Assembly (NCBI GenBank): GCA_002321895.1
Contig: DCMZ01000014.1
Span: 42,048 to 106,047 of the forward strand
Direction: 5' to 3'
Length of the DNA: 64,000 nt
DNA from: Bdellovibrionaceae bacterium UBA1609
GTDB lineage: Bacteria; Bdellovibrionota; Bdellovibrionia; Bdellovibrionales; UBA1609
Below the pieces are notes generated by a model that worked only from the letters and a program-made list of their open reading frames with translations, was not told where the DNA came from and searched no databases. The translations under genes were made by a program, and so were the position numbers. Below are positions 17,718 to 27,144 of the stretch, one piece after another. Positions within the stretch are counted from its first letter, which is position 1. Each line of letters opens with the position of its first letter.

Positions 17718-18629
17718 ATGCTCAAATTTACCATCCTTCTTTATGGCCTTTTACATAGCTCACTTTTGCATGCAAGTTTCAATTACAAGGATTTGAAGAG
17801 GCAATACGACCAAATGGTTAACGAACCCTACCTCCTTATTCCACACAAAGAATCTTATTTTCTTCCACTCTCTTACAACGACAACCCTAACCACGAGCCC
17901 TACGAAGACATTGAACAACTTTCTGAGTATAGTGAAAGAGGCGAATACACTCGACATCTTGAGTCCGAATTCCAAATCAGCTTCATGACTCTGACGAACA
18001 AAAATATTTTTGGCACCAACTTTAATACCTTTTTAGCCTATACACATAGATCCTACTGGCAGCTATACAACGAAGATTGGTCACGGCCCTTTCGTGAAAC
18101 CAACTACAACCCTGAAGTATTTGCCCGTTATGTCTTTGATGACCCATTAGAATTTTTGGGATTTAAATTTATGGTTTATGATATTGGGCTGGAACATGAG
18201 TCCAATGGACAAATTCAGGAACTCTCCCGTAGCTGGAACAGAGTATTTGGCAGAGCCGCTATTTTAACTGGAACGACATTTTTAAGCTTAAAGGTTTGGT
18301 ATCGACTCCCAGAAAAGGAATCACTGGATGATAATCCTAGAATTTACCAATACAAAGGCTACGCTTCCCTTACCGCAAAAACTTTTGTTAATTCCAGTAT
18401 GGTTCAGCTCACTCTGTATCCTGGAACAAAATATGCGGGAGGTGAGTTGACCTACAGCGCCCATTGGAAAAATAGTATTCATTTTTATACTAAAATTTCA
18501 TACGGCTATGGCATATCCCTTCAAGACTTTGACAACGAAACTCGTCGGATCGGGATTGGAATTTCATTAGGGGATTTCTTCCAAGCCTCTCTGAAGAATC
18601 AAACACCTAGAAATCAAAACGAATTGTAA
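17718..18629 (+). CDS. pldA: Outer-membrane phospholipase A
   Basis: The 303-residue protein has a signal peptide (1-20) and then the OMPLA barrel. Hallmarks are THRSYWQLYNEDWSRPFRETNYNPEVF (109-135) and the active-site block GLEHESNGQIQELSRSWNR (157-175), with His160, Ser162 and Asn174. Strands alternate to the C-terminus. OMPLA hydrolyses phospholipids in the outer leaflet and in other bacteria is switched on by dimerisation upon membrane damage. It is convergent with the ygiD-type gene, with stops two bases apart. Confidence 0.93.
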   Translation: MLKFTILLYGLLHSSLLHASFNYKDLKRQYDQMVNEPYLLIPHKESYFLPLSYNDNPNHEPYEDIEQLSEYSERGEYTRHLESEFQISFMTLTNKNIFGTNFNTFLAYTHRSYWQLYNEDWSRPFRETNYNPEVFARYVFDDPLEFLGFKFMVYDIGLEHESNGQIQELSRSWNRVFGRAAILTGTTFLSLKVWYRLPEKESLDDNPRIYQYKGYASLTAKTFVNSSMVQLTLYPGTKYAGGELTYSAHWKNSIHFYTKISYGYGISLQDFDNETRRIGIGISLGDFFQASLKNQTPRNQNEL

Positions 18630-18630
18630 A

Positions 18631-19506
18631 CTACGAGAAAGCTAAACACCGCATAGACATGGAAGCATTCTGAAACCCTTCAAAAGTAAACTTCATAGTG
18701 TCACTGGAGTCAGCCGCTCCTAGCGCATACACAAACGGCAAGTAATGCTCTAGTGTGGGTATACTTAGCTTTCCCGCTTGAGAATTCCGAGCCTCTGTTA
18801 CCAGCGGATCAAAGTCTCTTGCCAAAAGTTTGCTCTTTGCCCACTCATCGAACTCCAATGCCCAGTCATGCGGATTCGCATTGATGTTCCAATCAATCTC
18901 ACCTAAATTATGAACTATATTGCCACTACCGATAATCATAACCCCTTGGTCTCTCAGGAAACGAAGGCTTTTACCAAGCTCATAGTGGTCCCGCATACTC
19001 TTTGAACGATCTAAACTCAACTGAATGACTGGGATATCTGCTTTTGGGTAAATATGCCTTAGAATAGACCAGGCCCCATGATCCAGACCCCATCCCCCTC
19101 TATCTATGGCAACTTGAGGATCTATTATCGTAGAAGATATTTGATCGGCTAAAGTGGGTCTTCCTGGCGCAGGATATTGAACATTGAAAAGTTCCTTTGG
19201 GAAGCCATAAAAATCATGAATAGTTCTTGGTTTATCCATTCCAGTAACATGGCTACCTTGAGTCTCCCAATGAGCTGATACCATTAGTATTGCCTTTGGT
19301 CTTGGCAACTCAGCTCCCAATTTTGAAAGACTTTCTGTAAATTCATTCTTCTGGATCGCGTTCATAGGAGAACCATGTCCCAAAAATAAAACTGGCACTT
19401 TTTCTAATTTACTACCATTCATCTTTAAAAACTCCTTACCCAAAACAGCAGATAGAATTCCAAAGATACCGCCACCGATTAACTCTCTCCGCCCCAATTT
19501 AATCAT
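18631..19506 (-). CDS. ygiD: YgiD-family class III extradiol dioxygenase with Tat-like leader
   Basis: Conserved metal-binding His residues are visible: H44 (LGHGSPM), H79 (VSAHWE), H143 (LDHGAW), H199 (GNIVHNLG) and H254. The family opens catechol rings such as DOPA. Unlike cytosolic members, this one starts with a twin-arginine-like segment (KLGRRELIGGGIFGILSA) that adds about 20 residues, so it may be exported folded with its metal. It is the third gene of an operon: its ATG at 19506 comes one base after the stop of the glutathione transferase. Its role may be breakdown of catechols formed from quinones. Confidence 0.85.
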   Translation of the reverse strand: MIKLGRRELIGGGIFGILSAVLGKEFLKMNGSKLEKVPVLFLGHGSPMNAIQKNEFTESLSKLGAELPRPKAILMVSAHWETQGSHVTGMDKPRTIHDFYGFPKELFNVQYPAPGRPTLADQISSTIIDPQVAIDRGGWGLDHGAWSILRHIYPKADIPVIQLSLDRSKSMRDHYELGKSLRFLRDQGVMIIGSGNIVHNLGEIDWNINANPHDWALEFDEWAKSKLLARDFDPLVTEARNSQAGKLSIPTLEHYLPFVYALGAADSSDTMKFTFEGFQNASMSMRCLAFS

Positions 19507-19507
19507 G

Positions 19508-20410
19508 TTAAGCTTGCCCCAAAGGGACAATCCCAGATGGATTTAATTCTACCACCTTATAATAGAGACTTTTAATTTGATCCGGTTTAAATGTATTTGC
19601 AATGCTTTCGATAGCGAGCAAATCATTCTTGTACCTTTCAATATTTTGAAAATCTTTGAGTCGCTTTATATTACATTTGAAAATTCCGTGATAGGCAACA
19701 TCAAACCTTAGCAGTGTTGGCAATAGTGAAATATCCGCACCTGTTAAACTATCCCCTACAAGAAACTTTCGCCCTGCCAACTTAGCATCAAGCTTCTCAA
19801 GTTCCTTGAACAGCTGAGTAACCTCTAGCTCATACACCTCTTGTGACTTAGCAAACCCGGTTCTATAGCAGGCGTTATTAATAGCATCGTAATTATAATC
19901 TATTTCACCTGCTATTTTATCGCTTAAATTCTCATCGAAGAGATTAAACTTTTTATTGGAGAACTCTCTAAAAGTATCATTAAACATTTTGATGATCTCC
20001 AAGGACTCATTGTTAACAATTGTCTCTTCCTTGCCATCCCATAAAACAGGTACTGTAACTCTTCCTGTGTAGTTGCTATCTGCCTTTAGATACAATTCTT
20101 GGAGATATTTAAAACCATAATTCTTATCTTTATATTTTTCCGAAAAGTACCAGCCCATTTCGCCAACATGTGGCTCAACAACAATCAGGTTAACAAAATC
20201 TTGCAATCCCAAAAGCTGAAGAGTCATTATAGTTCTATGAGCCCAAGGGCAAGCATAAGAGACATAGAGGGAATATCTCCCCCTATCGTCTTCTTGAAGT
20301 TTATCCAGGGTGCCTCTAAATTTAGTTTGCATTCGTTGAAAGTTTCCACTTTCATCATGCTCAGTCCACTCTGTGGTCCATTTTCCATTTACAAGCATTC
20401 CGAGAGCCAT
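19508..20410 (-). CDS. Xi-class glutathione transferase (glutathionyl-hydroquinone reductase)
   Basis: The 300-residue protein carries YACPWAHR with Cys54 as the nucleophile, and the PVLWDGKEETIVNNES segment typical of Xi-class enzymes (YqjG/PcpF), which remove glutathione from glutathionyl-hydroquinones. The start at ATG 20410 is set by AAGGAGAAGG upstream. It lies between yceI and the ygiD-type gene on the same strand, and a LysR regulator faces the operon. Together they suggest handling of quinones and catechols. Confidence 0.9.
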   Translation of the reverse strand: MALGMLVNGKWTTEWTEHDESGNFQRMQTKFRGTLDKLQEDDRGRYSLYVSYACPWAHRTIMTLQLLGLQDFVNLIVVEPHVGEMGWYFSEKYKDKNYGFKYLQELYLKADSNYTGRVTVPVLWDGKEETIVNNESLEIIKMFNDTFREFSNKKFNLFDENLSDKIAGEIDYNYDAINNACYRTGFAKSQEVYELEVTQLFKELEKLDAKLAGRKFLVGDSLTGADISLLPTLLRFDVAYHGIFKCNIKRLKDFQNIERYKNDLLAIESIANTFKPDQIKSLYYKVVELNPSGIVPLGQA

Positions 20411-20420
20411 TGCCTTCTCC

Positions 20421-20948
20421 TTATTTAGTAACAATCTTGAATTTTACAGTAATAGTGTCCGCAATGATTTTGTCCCCTAAGTTCTTAAAGAAATTTCCAG
20501 ATCCATAAACCACACCATACTTAGTTCTATCAAACCCCAACTCACCAGTATAAACCTTACCCTTTTTTGTGAAGGGAATTGTCACATCATTGGTTTTACC
20601 CTTTACAGTCAACTTTCCATAAAGATAACCACTGTCGATTTTTTCTATTTGAAGTTTAGCCGTTGGGTACTTTTTTACTTCAAAAAAGTCTGCACTTTTA
20701 ATGTGCCCAAGAAACTTACCTTTCATTTCACCCTTTAGAGTGGTCTCACCAATTGAGTTCATATCTACTATGATTTCCCCTTTACCATCGTCGATGCTGG
20801 CCTTTTTAATTTTTATAGGTCCAGTGTGAAAGTCGCCTACAATCTTTGACCCTCTCCAAGTAAGTGAACTTTTCCCTAAATCAATATTTTCGGCCCATAC
20901 TGTTGAAGACGCGAAAAAAAGTGTGATTGCTAAAATATATGTTTTCAT
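20421..20948 (-). CDS. YceI-family periplasmic lipid-binding protein
   Basis: A signal peptide (1-19, MKTYILAITLFFASSTVWA) is followed by the YceI fold: DLGKSSLTWRGSKIVG, GHIKSADFFEVKKYPTAKL and GVVYGSGNFF. Members bind isoprenoid quinones or other hydrophobic ligands in the periplasm. The ATG at 20948 follows AAGGAG; an upstream extension would add an unlike 63 residues. It is the first gene of a yceI-GST-ygiD operon facing a LysR gene, so it may present or sequester a quinone that the downstream enzymes handle. Confidence 0.9.
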   Translation of the reverse strand: MKTYILAITLFFASSTVWAENIDLGKSSLTWRGSKIVGDFHTGPIKIKKASIDDGKGEIIVDMNSIGETTLKGEMKGKFLGHIKSADFFEVKKYPTAKLQIEKIDSGYLYGKLTVKGKTNDVTIPFTKKGKVYTGELGFDRTKYGVVYGSGNFFKNLGDKIIADTITVKFKIVTK

Positions 20949-21028
20949 TAAATTCTCCTTTGTCTGAAACATGTATCTATTATCGACTTCAATTAAGCGT
21001 TGCAGTAGAGGACAATATTGCAATATAA

Positions 21029-21046
21029 TGTTCCATATAAGGAACA
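21029..21046. promoter_or_regulatory. LysR operator in the yceI-lysR divergent region
   Basis: TGTTCC-ATATAA-GGAACA is a perfect six-base-arm inverted repeat located seven bases before the regulator's ATG. It matches the repeats at 5670 and 45516 in arm sequence, spacing and location. Confidence 0.6.
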
Positions 21047-21052
21047 CTAAAT

Positions 21053-21922
21053 ATGGATTATAACTTATTGAAAATATTCGTAAAAGTTGCAGATTGCGGA
21101 AGCTTAACCAAAGCGTCAAAAGTCCTAAATCATCCAAAATCCAAGATAAGTCGAGACCTGGTCAAATTGGAAAATGAGTTGGAGCAAACCCTGCTGATCA
21201 GAACCCCCCGAGGAATCACACTCACCGAGCAGGGCTTTAGCCTACTCCAGTCCACTAGAAGCCAATTAGATGCCCTAGAATCGTCTCTACAAAAATTAAA
21301 AAGTGATCCCAATAACATTAAAGGAAACATTAAAATCACAGCTCCTGAAGACTTATCCCAGTTCATTTTAACTCGGCTTATTACAGAATTTATGGATATC
21401 TATCCGGATGTCACAATTGAACTCTATTCCACTTCGGAATTTTTGGATTTTAGAAAGAACAATATAGATTTAGCACTTAGAATTGGAAAACTGAAAGATT
21501 CTAGCTTAATTCAAAAAAAGATTATTGATGTCGATGTTATTTTTGTGGCTTCAAAAATGTATATCAAAGCCAGCGGTGAAATTAGTACTTTAGAAGATCT
21601 AAGATCTCATTCCGTCGCGTCCATCAAAGATATTGATGGTAGCAGCTTTAGCAAGACCCTACTTAAAGACCAAAAGTTAAAGTTCTCTTCTAACTCCATG
21701 TCTGTACTAAAGGACTTTGTGGAATTAGATAAGGGGGTGGCCACTCTTCCCTATTTCCTTTGCAAAAAAGAAATCGCTACTCATCAGTTTTTACATATTC
21801 TTCCTAAACACAACTATTTGAGTCGATCCCTATTTCTACTCTCCCCACCTTCGTCTTTTTCTCCAAAGCATGTGAAGCTCTTTAAAAAATTTCTTTCCGA
21901 GAGGATACCATTAGAACTTTGA
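21053..21922 (+). CDS. LysR-family transcriptional regulator
   Basis: The N-terminal winged helix (LLKIFVKVADCGSLTKASKVLNHPKSKISRDLVKLENELE) and effector domain (GNIKITAPEDLS, then DLALRIGKLKDSS) make it a close paralogue of the regulator at 5679. It diverges from the yceI-GST-ygiD operon and likely controls it in response to quinones or similar ligands. The ligand is inferred only from the target genes. Confidence 0.92.
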   Translation: MDYNLLKIFVKVADCGSLTKASKVLNHPKSKISRDLVKLENELEQTLLIRTPRGITLTEQGFSLLQSTRSQLDALESSLQKLKSDPNNIKGNIKITAPEDLSQFILTRLITEFMDIYPDVTIELYSTSEFLDFRKNNIDLALRIGKLKDSSLIQKKIIDVDVIFVASKMYIKASGEISTLEDLRSHSVASIKDIDGSSFSKTLLKDQKLKFSSNSMSVLKDFVELDKGVATLPYFLCKKEIATHQFLHILPKHNYLSRSLFLLSPPSSFSPKHVKLFKKFLSERIPLEL

Positions 21923-22016
21923 ATCCACTTGGCCGTTTGCCAACGCAAATTGAGCCCCCCCCCTAACTGTTTTCAATTTAAGTAGAAATAGACAATCCCA
22001 ATCTTGCAATCGTAAA

Positions 22017-22484
22017 ATGTATACTATGACTATTCTAGAGATTTCCAAATATGTAATGAGTCTAGATCATGGTATCTCAGAAAATACCAATTGGGGTGAG
22101 AGAGGTCTTTTCTATAACCCGGGTAACAAACTACCAAAAGGCGTTTATTTGATGACATTTAAGGAAAAAGATGGACCCAACGACAATGCCTCAGCTATTG
22201 ATCGTGGGGGGCTTTTCCGCCTTAATCTAGGAATTTCAAAGGCATCCTTTTTAGACTTGTTTGGAGAAATACCAGAAAGACCAAGAGCCGGAGAGATCGT
22301 TAATACTGGTCATAATTTTAAAGAAATTAATTCTATTATGCCCCATCCGGTCTATGGATGGATGTGTTGGATAGCGATCCTGAATCCAGGAAAAGAAAAC
22401 TTCGAAAGACTAAAACCTTATATTCAAGATTCATTAGAATCTGCTCGAATAAAATTTAGGCAACGTATTAAAGAAAAAATATAG
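22017..22484 (+). CDS. DUF6194-like protein
   Basis: The body matches my memory of the DUF6194 family: NWGERGLFYNPGNKLPKGVYLMTFKEKDGPND, then a DRGGLFRLNLGI stretch and PHPVYGWMCWIAILNP. Members are about 150 residues, cytosolic and uncharacterised. The start may be ATG 22017 or 22026. A run of nine C residues at 21955-21963 lies upstream. It is preceded by the LysR gene on the same strand, but I see no sign of co-transcription. Confidence 0.75.
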   Translation: MYTMTILEISKYVMSLDHGISENTNWGERGLFYNPGNKLPKGVYLMTFKEKDGPNDNASAIDRGGLFRLNLGISKASFLDLFGEIPERPRAGEIVNTGHNFKEINSIMPHPVYGWMCWIAILNPGKENFERLKPYIQDSLESARIKFRQRIKEKI

Positions 22485-22631
22485 ATTCTGTTTAAGTTTT
22501 TTGTAAACCACAATTTCAATTGGAAGTTTATTCCCATACCTTCTGTCTTTTTTAAAAGACCTAGTCCATCAGGCAGTACTCAAGGCGTTTTAAAATTATA
22601 GAATGGATAAAAACATTTAATAGGAGACAAA

Positions 22632-23813
22632 ATGAAACGGATTCTTGCAAGTTTAGCAGTATGCTCCCTAACAGCAGTTGGCTGCTCTGACAGTGATTCA
22701 TCAGATGGAAATTCGACTTCAAGTGCAGTAAGTGCTGCTTATACGGAAGTTCTATCGGCAGCAAATGCCATTACCAATCTAGCCCCCTCATCTCGGTCCG
22801 CTGGAAAAGTGGGTGTCTTTGCCGCTCCAAATTTTGGAACGGATTGGGCGTCTGGGACTGGATTTGTGGATGAGCAAGATAGCTCAAGCACCTCGGCCAA
22901 AGAATGGATGGGCATCCAATTGGATCCTGATGCCGTAAGAGCCAATGACTCAAAAATCTCAATGTTCGGTCGCCTTGAAAGCGCTCTGAATATATTCTGT
23001 GCTCTAGGCGTAGCTGTGGATGACCTCGATGCCAGTGGTTACCCTTCTGTTGGGACTCAAACATTTACTGTAACTTCAGCTATCGCTACCTCCATGGTAA
23101 ATGATTGCGATATCGCGGAAGCTGCTGACTTAGTGGATTCTGAATTTACGGTTGTAACCGCTGCAACAACCGATGACACTTATTTTGATGTCAAAATCAC
23201 TCTGACTCTTCCTGCTGCTCTTGGCGGATCCAATCAGGACTATTATGTTCGCTCCGACTCGTCAGAAATCAATGTTGCAACCATCGAAGACAATGATAAC
23301 GGACTTCATAGAACATTAGCCTTTCTAGACCTAACTAATGAGGTTCTTCGCCTAGAATATATGTCAGGACCTTCCGACGGCACGACCATTGCGGACAGTG
23401 AACATATCTCACTTTACCGTCTCTATTATGACGAGGCCAATGATGAAGGTATGATGATGGCTCTAGAGTTTACAGAAAATAGTGGAGGCGATGAGGACAC
23501 CCGATATGTCTTGGCTGGAAAACCGGATACGGCAGGAGCCACTTACTCATTGAGCATGATCTCCACTTCATTGACTGATACATCCAGCGTACACGAGGCC
23601 TGCATCACTGCCTCAACTGGAGATATAGCAACAGACGGTTCTCGCTGTGTAGCAAGCTCTACAGCACTTAATGGTGTTGATGTTAGTGCTGCGACTGCAA
23701 TCAGCTCGTTTTTATCTGGTTATGACTCTACCAATTATGATGAGGTTGCTGAAGGAAATGGCTTAACTTTCACCACTTCTAACTTTGGCACTGAGGCATT
23801 TACTACCGAGTGA
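22632..23813 (+). CDS. Lipoprotein of unknown function
   Basis: A lipoprotein signal with lipobox AVGC (Cys18) is followed by a Ser/Asp-rich linker and about 350 residues of Thr/Ser/Ala-rich sequence. I do not recognise a family. The four later Cys residues (in IFCALG, VNDCD, HEACIT and GSRCVAS) could form two disulfides. The ATG follows AGGAGA. A strong intrinsic terminator closes the gene, so it is a single-gene unit. Composition suggests an abundant surface or periplasmic protein. Confidence 0.75.
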   Translation: MKRILASLAVCSLTAVGCSDSDSSDGNSTSSAVSAAYTEVLSAANAITNLAPSSRSAGKVGVFAAPNFGTDWASGTGFVDEQDSSSTSAKEWMGIQLDPDAVRANDSKISMFGRLESALNIFCALGVAVDDLDASGYPSVGTQTFTVTSAIATSMVNDCDIAEAADLVDSEFTVVTAATTDDTYFDVKITLTLPAALGGSNQDYYVRSDSSEINVATIEDNDNGLHRTLAFLDLTNEVLRLEYMSGPSDGTTIADSEHISLYRLYYDEANDEGMMMALEFTENSGGDEDTRYVLAGKPDTAGATYSLSMISTSLTDTSSVHEACITASTGDIATDGSRCVASSTALNGVDVSAATAISSFLSGYDSTNYDEVAEGNGLTFTTSNFGTEAFTTE

Positions 23814-23842
23814 TATCTTAAAATACTGTTCAATAGTTAAAA

Positions 23843-23867
23843 GGGAAGCCGATGCTTCCCTTTTTTT
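23843..23867 (+). terminator. Rho-independent terminator
   Basis: GGGAAGC, loop CGAT, GCTTCCC, then seven T. It follows the stop codon of the lipoprotein gene by 30 bases. Confidence 0.88.
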
Positions 23868-23949
23868 CAACGAAAACATACTACTCTTCACCACAAAAAC
23901 TCCGGCCCAATTGCTACGAACTTTTATTAGTTAGTTTTGTCTTGCTTAA

Positions 23950-24180
23950 TTGAAAAACAAAACAGTGACGTATGAAACAAAATTAGTAGACAACTTTGTC
24001 TCGATGAATGCTGATGAAAATTGGATGACCTTCACTCTTAGATACATTTGCGATTTTAAAGCTCGAAGAACCACCAAAGACCAGCTGTTCACTCGTATTT
24101 TTGAAAAAATAGAAGCTCACCCGGATAAAGTGAGAATTGCGGGAGCTTCCATCGAAGTGACTCACCCCCCGCAAAATTAA
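23950..24180 (+). pseudogene. Possible remnant of an MscS-type channel C-terminus
   Basis: This 76-residue reading resembles the cytosolic C-terminal domain of small-conductance mechanosensitive channels: a NWMTFTLRYICDFKARRTTKD strand-and-helix, then IFEKIE helix and RIAGASIEVTHPP strand. No upstream channel sequence exists; the previous codon is a stop and the first possible start is TTG. It may be a fragment left by a deletion, or a small stand-alone domain protein. It converges on the VWA lipoprotein gene, whose stop is seven bases away. Confidence 0.4.
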
Positions 24181-24186
24181 AGCTCA

Positions 24187-26721
24187 TTAAATTTCTGTGA
24201 TCTCGCTGTCATCATCTTCGTCAGGCACTACCACCTCAACATCCACTTTAGCGACCGAATCTAAATCCACTTGGTCGCTGAAGCTTAAAGTACCACCCTG
24301 TTCACTGTAAAGGTGCTTAGCTAGCTCTTCACGTCTACCATCTTTATAGATCAAGTGAATACGATACACCCATTCACCAATGGATTTATCCATTGCTAAT
24401 CGGTAGCTCGTTCTTGCTTTGATGGTGATTAAACTAAAGATGGATTGAAACGCTGGAGAATAATCGTCCATACAAACCGGATAAGTCCCGGCATTCACTC
24501 CTAGTTGCTCAGAAAGGCTTTCATAACGCTCACCTGATGTCAGATTATATCCATGCTGAGGACCGCAGCCTGTGGTCGGATTCGTCGGATAGATGAATGA
24601 ACTCACATAGAATAAGCTTCCATGAGCGCCTGACAATGTACTGCTCGCTTTAACCACTGGATCCACATCTTCCAAGTGGCTATTCACATTAGCACTCTGC
24701 CTGGTTTCAATATAATCAAAGCTCGCCAAGGACCTAGCTGAGGATGCAATATTACAGCTTTTATATGGATTCAGTGGAGCCCTGTCCGTACAGTTACCTT
24801 GAAAGTTGGTCCCGTCATCTAAATTACATAAGTTAGCTTGGTCCGAATAGAAGCTACATGACTGAGGTGCGGAGTTCTCTGCACAGCTATACCCACAACT
24901 CGCCAAACGCGCTGACGCTGGCGCATTGGTGACGGCAATGTCCCATTGCTCATCGTCACATTCCGCATTGGAAATTATGTTGCATGCTTGAGTGGCTGAA
25001 GTGATGGTTTTATTGCTGCCATTCAATGATTGATTACAATACTTTTTACAGTTGACCGAGTCTCCTTCTTCTAAACCCAAAGCGACGCGAACTTGATCCT
25101 CATCCGAATCCGTACAACTTAACTCAACATCTCCCGTATCACCCTTTCCAAGTCCAGAACAATAGTCGGACTGAGAACCCAACTGAATGGTTCCTGAAGC
25201 AGAACTTTCAGAACAACTTCGTTTTTCACATTTTAATACGCCATCAGGAATATTGCTGTAACTCTTCGAACCATTCACCGAAAGCAACCAGTTAGTTCCC
25301 GAATCCGTCTTGGCCTCTGAAACAATTGTCGAATTGTCCGTGCAATCACTTGGAGCATTAGAACAGGCCACCTCAGAATAGGCATTCACTGTGATTGTCG
25401 ACCCATTTACATTTGAAGTATTCTTCAGAAAGGTACAGTCAGTAACACTTGATTTATTAAATTCACTTTCCACAAAGCTTTTACAGCCTGATGCCGAAGA
25501 GTCAGCAACACTTTCAAGAGCTAATAGTTCGCTCAGTGTTATGTCTCCATACACAAATCCCTTATAAGAGTTTTTGTTACCGGTTTTGCCGTTTTCACAG
25601 GTTACACTACATGTGCCCTCAAACGCACCGTACTGTGCATATTCGTCAGCAGTGCAGGCTCTTGCTGTGGTGCTAGAGCATTCTCCATAGCTCGAACTAC
25701 CATTTACCGTATTAGAACTACCTTGAACTGGAATATTATCAATGTAATTGGTTCTATTATATCTAGTTACGTACTTATAAGTATTTTGCTTGTATTGAGC
25801 TCTCAATCTCGATCTAAGATATTTAAGTCTTACTTTATAGGTCGTTGAACTGTCCGAGCTTTCATATTCAATTCGATTTTCCATTTGATTGTAAGTATAG
25901 TTCAGCTTTTCATTTTTACTTTTCTCATAGGTCACCTGGTACTGATTTATACATCCATCCTCTCCAGGAGCACAAGTCTCGGAACTTGATGAAGGATCAG
26001 CACTACCAACTATATCTACCGTCTTACTTTTTAAACAATCTTCTGGATTGGTAGCGTCATTCTCGTTTGTCACCACAATATAGGCGTGAAACTTGCCATC
26101 CTGACGAGATTTCTCTGCCGTTCTAATAACCGCACAAAGACCCTGCTCTTGATCACTACCCTCTGTCCCCACAGCATTAATACTTTGTGAAAATTGCTCC
26201 GTAAACTGAGCAAATTGATTACTGTCCATTGTAGAAGAGAAGTTAATCATTGGTGCGGACAGTTGATAGTCGTACTCAGTGACTTCCTTATAAGTACCAA
26301 TAAAATCTTCAGGAATAATATCCGCTTTTTCTTCTAGACTAAAACGAATGGGCGCCCCACCGTCAGGAGAATACTCGAAGTAAGTGTTGCTAATGTAAAA
26401 GTCAGTATCTTGGGAAGTAGGGATAATCGATACTTGGCCATCGAACCCACGGAGCTCATCCGCTGTTTTAGATAGAGCCTCACTGACCTGCGCCTGAATG
26501 TGGTCCATACTGTAAGAGTCATCCATCACTACATGTACCTGAATCTCGGGTGGACTTTCTTGTTCCGGACTGAAGGAGAAACCTCTGAGGTCTCCTGAAA
26601 TACCCTGCATAAACAATTCATCGGTACTAGTGAAGCTCACATCGCTACAGTTTTGAAAGACACCTGCGACACCAAAAGAAAATACCAAAATCCCAAGAAT
26701 AGACAGCAAACGTTTCTTCAT
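24187..26721 (-). CDS. Exported Cys-rich protein with von Willebrand factor A domain
   Basis: The N-terminus ends in VFQNCS, the atypical signature also seen in the protein at 1722. A VWA domain starts near residue 50: VHVVMDDSYSM carries the DxSxS metal-ion-dependent adhesion motif. From about 240 to 700 the chain is unusually rich in Cys, Ser, Asn and Thr, with many CSSxxA/C-xn-C patterns, and the C-terminus is acidic. VWA domains mediate adhesion. It is most likely an outer-surface protein, held by disulfides. The start at 26721 follows GGGGTGGGATGT. Confidence 0.75.
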   Translation of the reverse strand: MKKRLLSILGILVFSFGVAGVFQNCSDVSFTSTDELFMQGISGDLRGFSFSPEQESPPEIQVHVVMDDSYSMDHIQAQVSEALSKTADELRGFDGQVSIIPTSQDTDFYISNTYFEYSPDGGAPIRFSLEEKADIIPEDFIGTYKEVTEYDYQLSAPMINFSSTMDSNQFAQFTEQFSQSINAVGTEGSDQEQGLCAVIRTAEKSRQDGKFHAYIVVTNENDATNPEDCLKSKTVDIVGSADPSSSSETCAPGEDGCINQYQVTYEKSKNEKLNYTYNQMENRIEYESSDSSTTYKVRLKYLRSRLRAQYKQNTYKYVTRYNRTNYIDNIPVQGSSNTVNGSSSYGECSSTTARACTADEYAQYGAFEGTCSVTCENGKTGNKNSYKGFVYGDITLSELLALESVADSSASGCKSFVESEFNKSSVTDCTFLKNTSNVNGSTITVNAYSEVACSNAPSDCTDNSTIVSEAKTDSGTNWLLSVNGSKSYSNIPDGVLKCEKRSCSESSASGTIQLGSQSDYCSGLGKGDTGDVELSCTDSDEDQVRVALGLEEGDSVNCKKYCNQSLNGSNKTITSATQACNIISNAECDDEQWDIAVTNAPASARLASCGYSCAENSAPQSCSFYSDQANLCNLDDGTNFQGNCTDRAPLNPYKSCNIASSARSLASFDYIETRQSANVNSHLEDVDPVVKASSTLSGAHGSLFYVSSFIYPTNPTTGCGPQHGYNLTSGERYESLSEQLGVNAGTYPVCMDDYSPAFQSIFSLITIKARTSYRLAMDKSIGEWVYRIHLIYKDGRREELAKHLYSEQGGTLSFSDQVDLDSVAKVDVEVVVPDEDDDSEITEI

Positions 26722-27144
26722 ACATCCCACCCCAACTTTATACTTCTTATATGATAATTTATTTTACAAAAAGTCTAAATAGCTTCTTTAGTTTTTAGCT
26801 CATTCGTCTCATAAAAAGATTCCCTTCCACTCAAGTCAAAATGGTTCGACTTCTATGCTGACCAAAAGTTTTACGTGTCAATGTGACATCGCCAAGAAAC
26901 GTACACAATTTAGTCAATAGCCCTTCTAAGCCCCTTGATTGTCTAGACTTCCGACCATCAGACCTTTCGCAGAATATGACACTAAAGACTACAACGAAGT
27001 CCTCCTGGACAATTCATTGAAATCAGTAATTTGCTAGATATAAAGAAGACCCAAAGCCGCGACATATTGCGCTTAAGAGCTTTACTTTGCCTTGCTCGAG
27101 AAATAGCGATATGGATTCCGTAATATTTTTTTCTGGGGATCTTA
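26722..27144. other. Long intergenic region between divergent exported-protein genes
   Basis: About 420 bases with no ORF I trust. It must hold both divergent promoters. The only symmetry I noted is TGTCA-ATG-TGACA at 26876-26888. A possible minus-strand promoter pair (TTGTAA and TATAAG) lies close to the VWA gene. No RNA structure was recognised. Confidence 0.4.

Noticed and set aside
21955..21963. Run of nine C as a phase-variation tract
   Set aside because: It lies about 55 bases before the DUF6194 start, outside any coding frame or visible promoter spacer.
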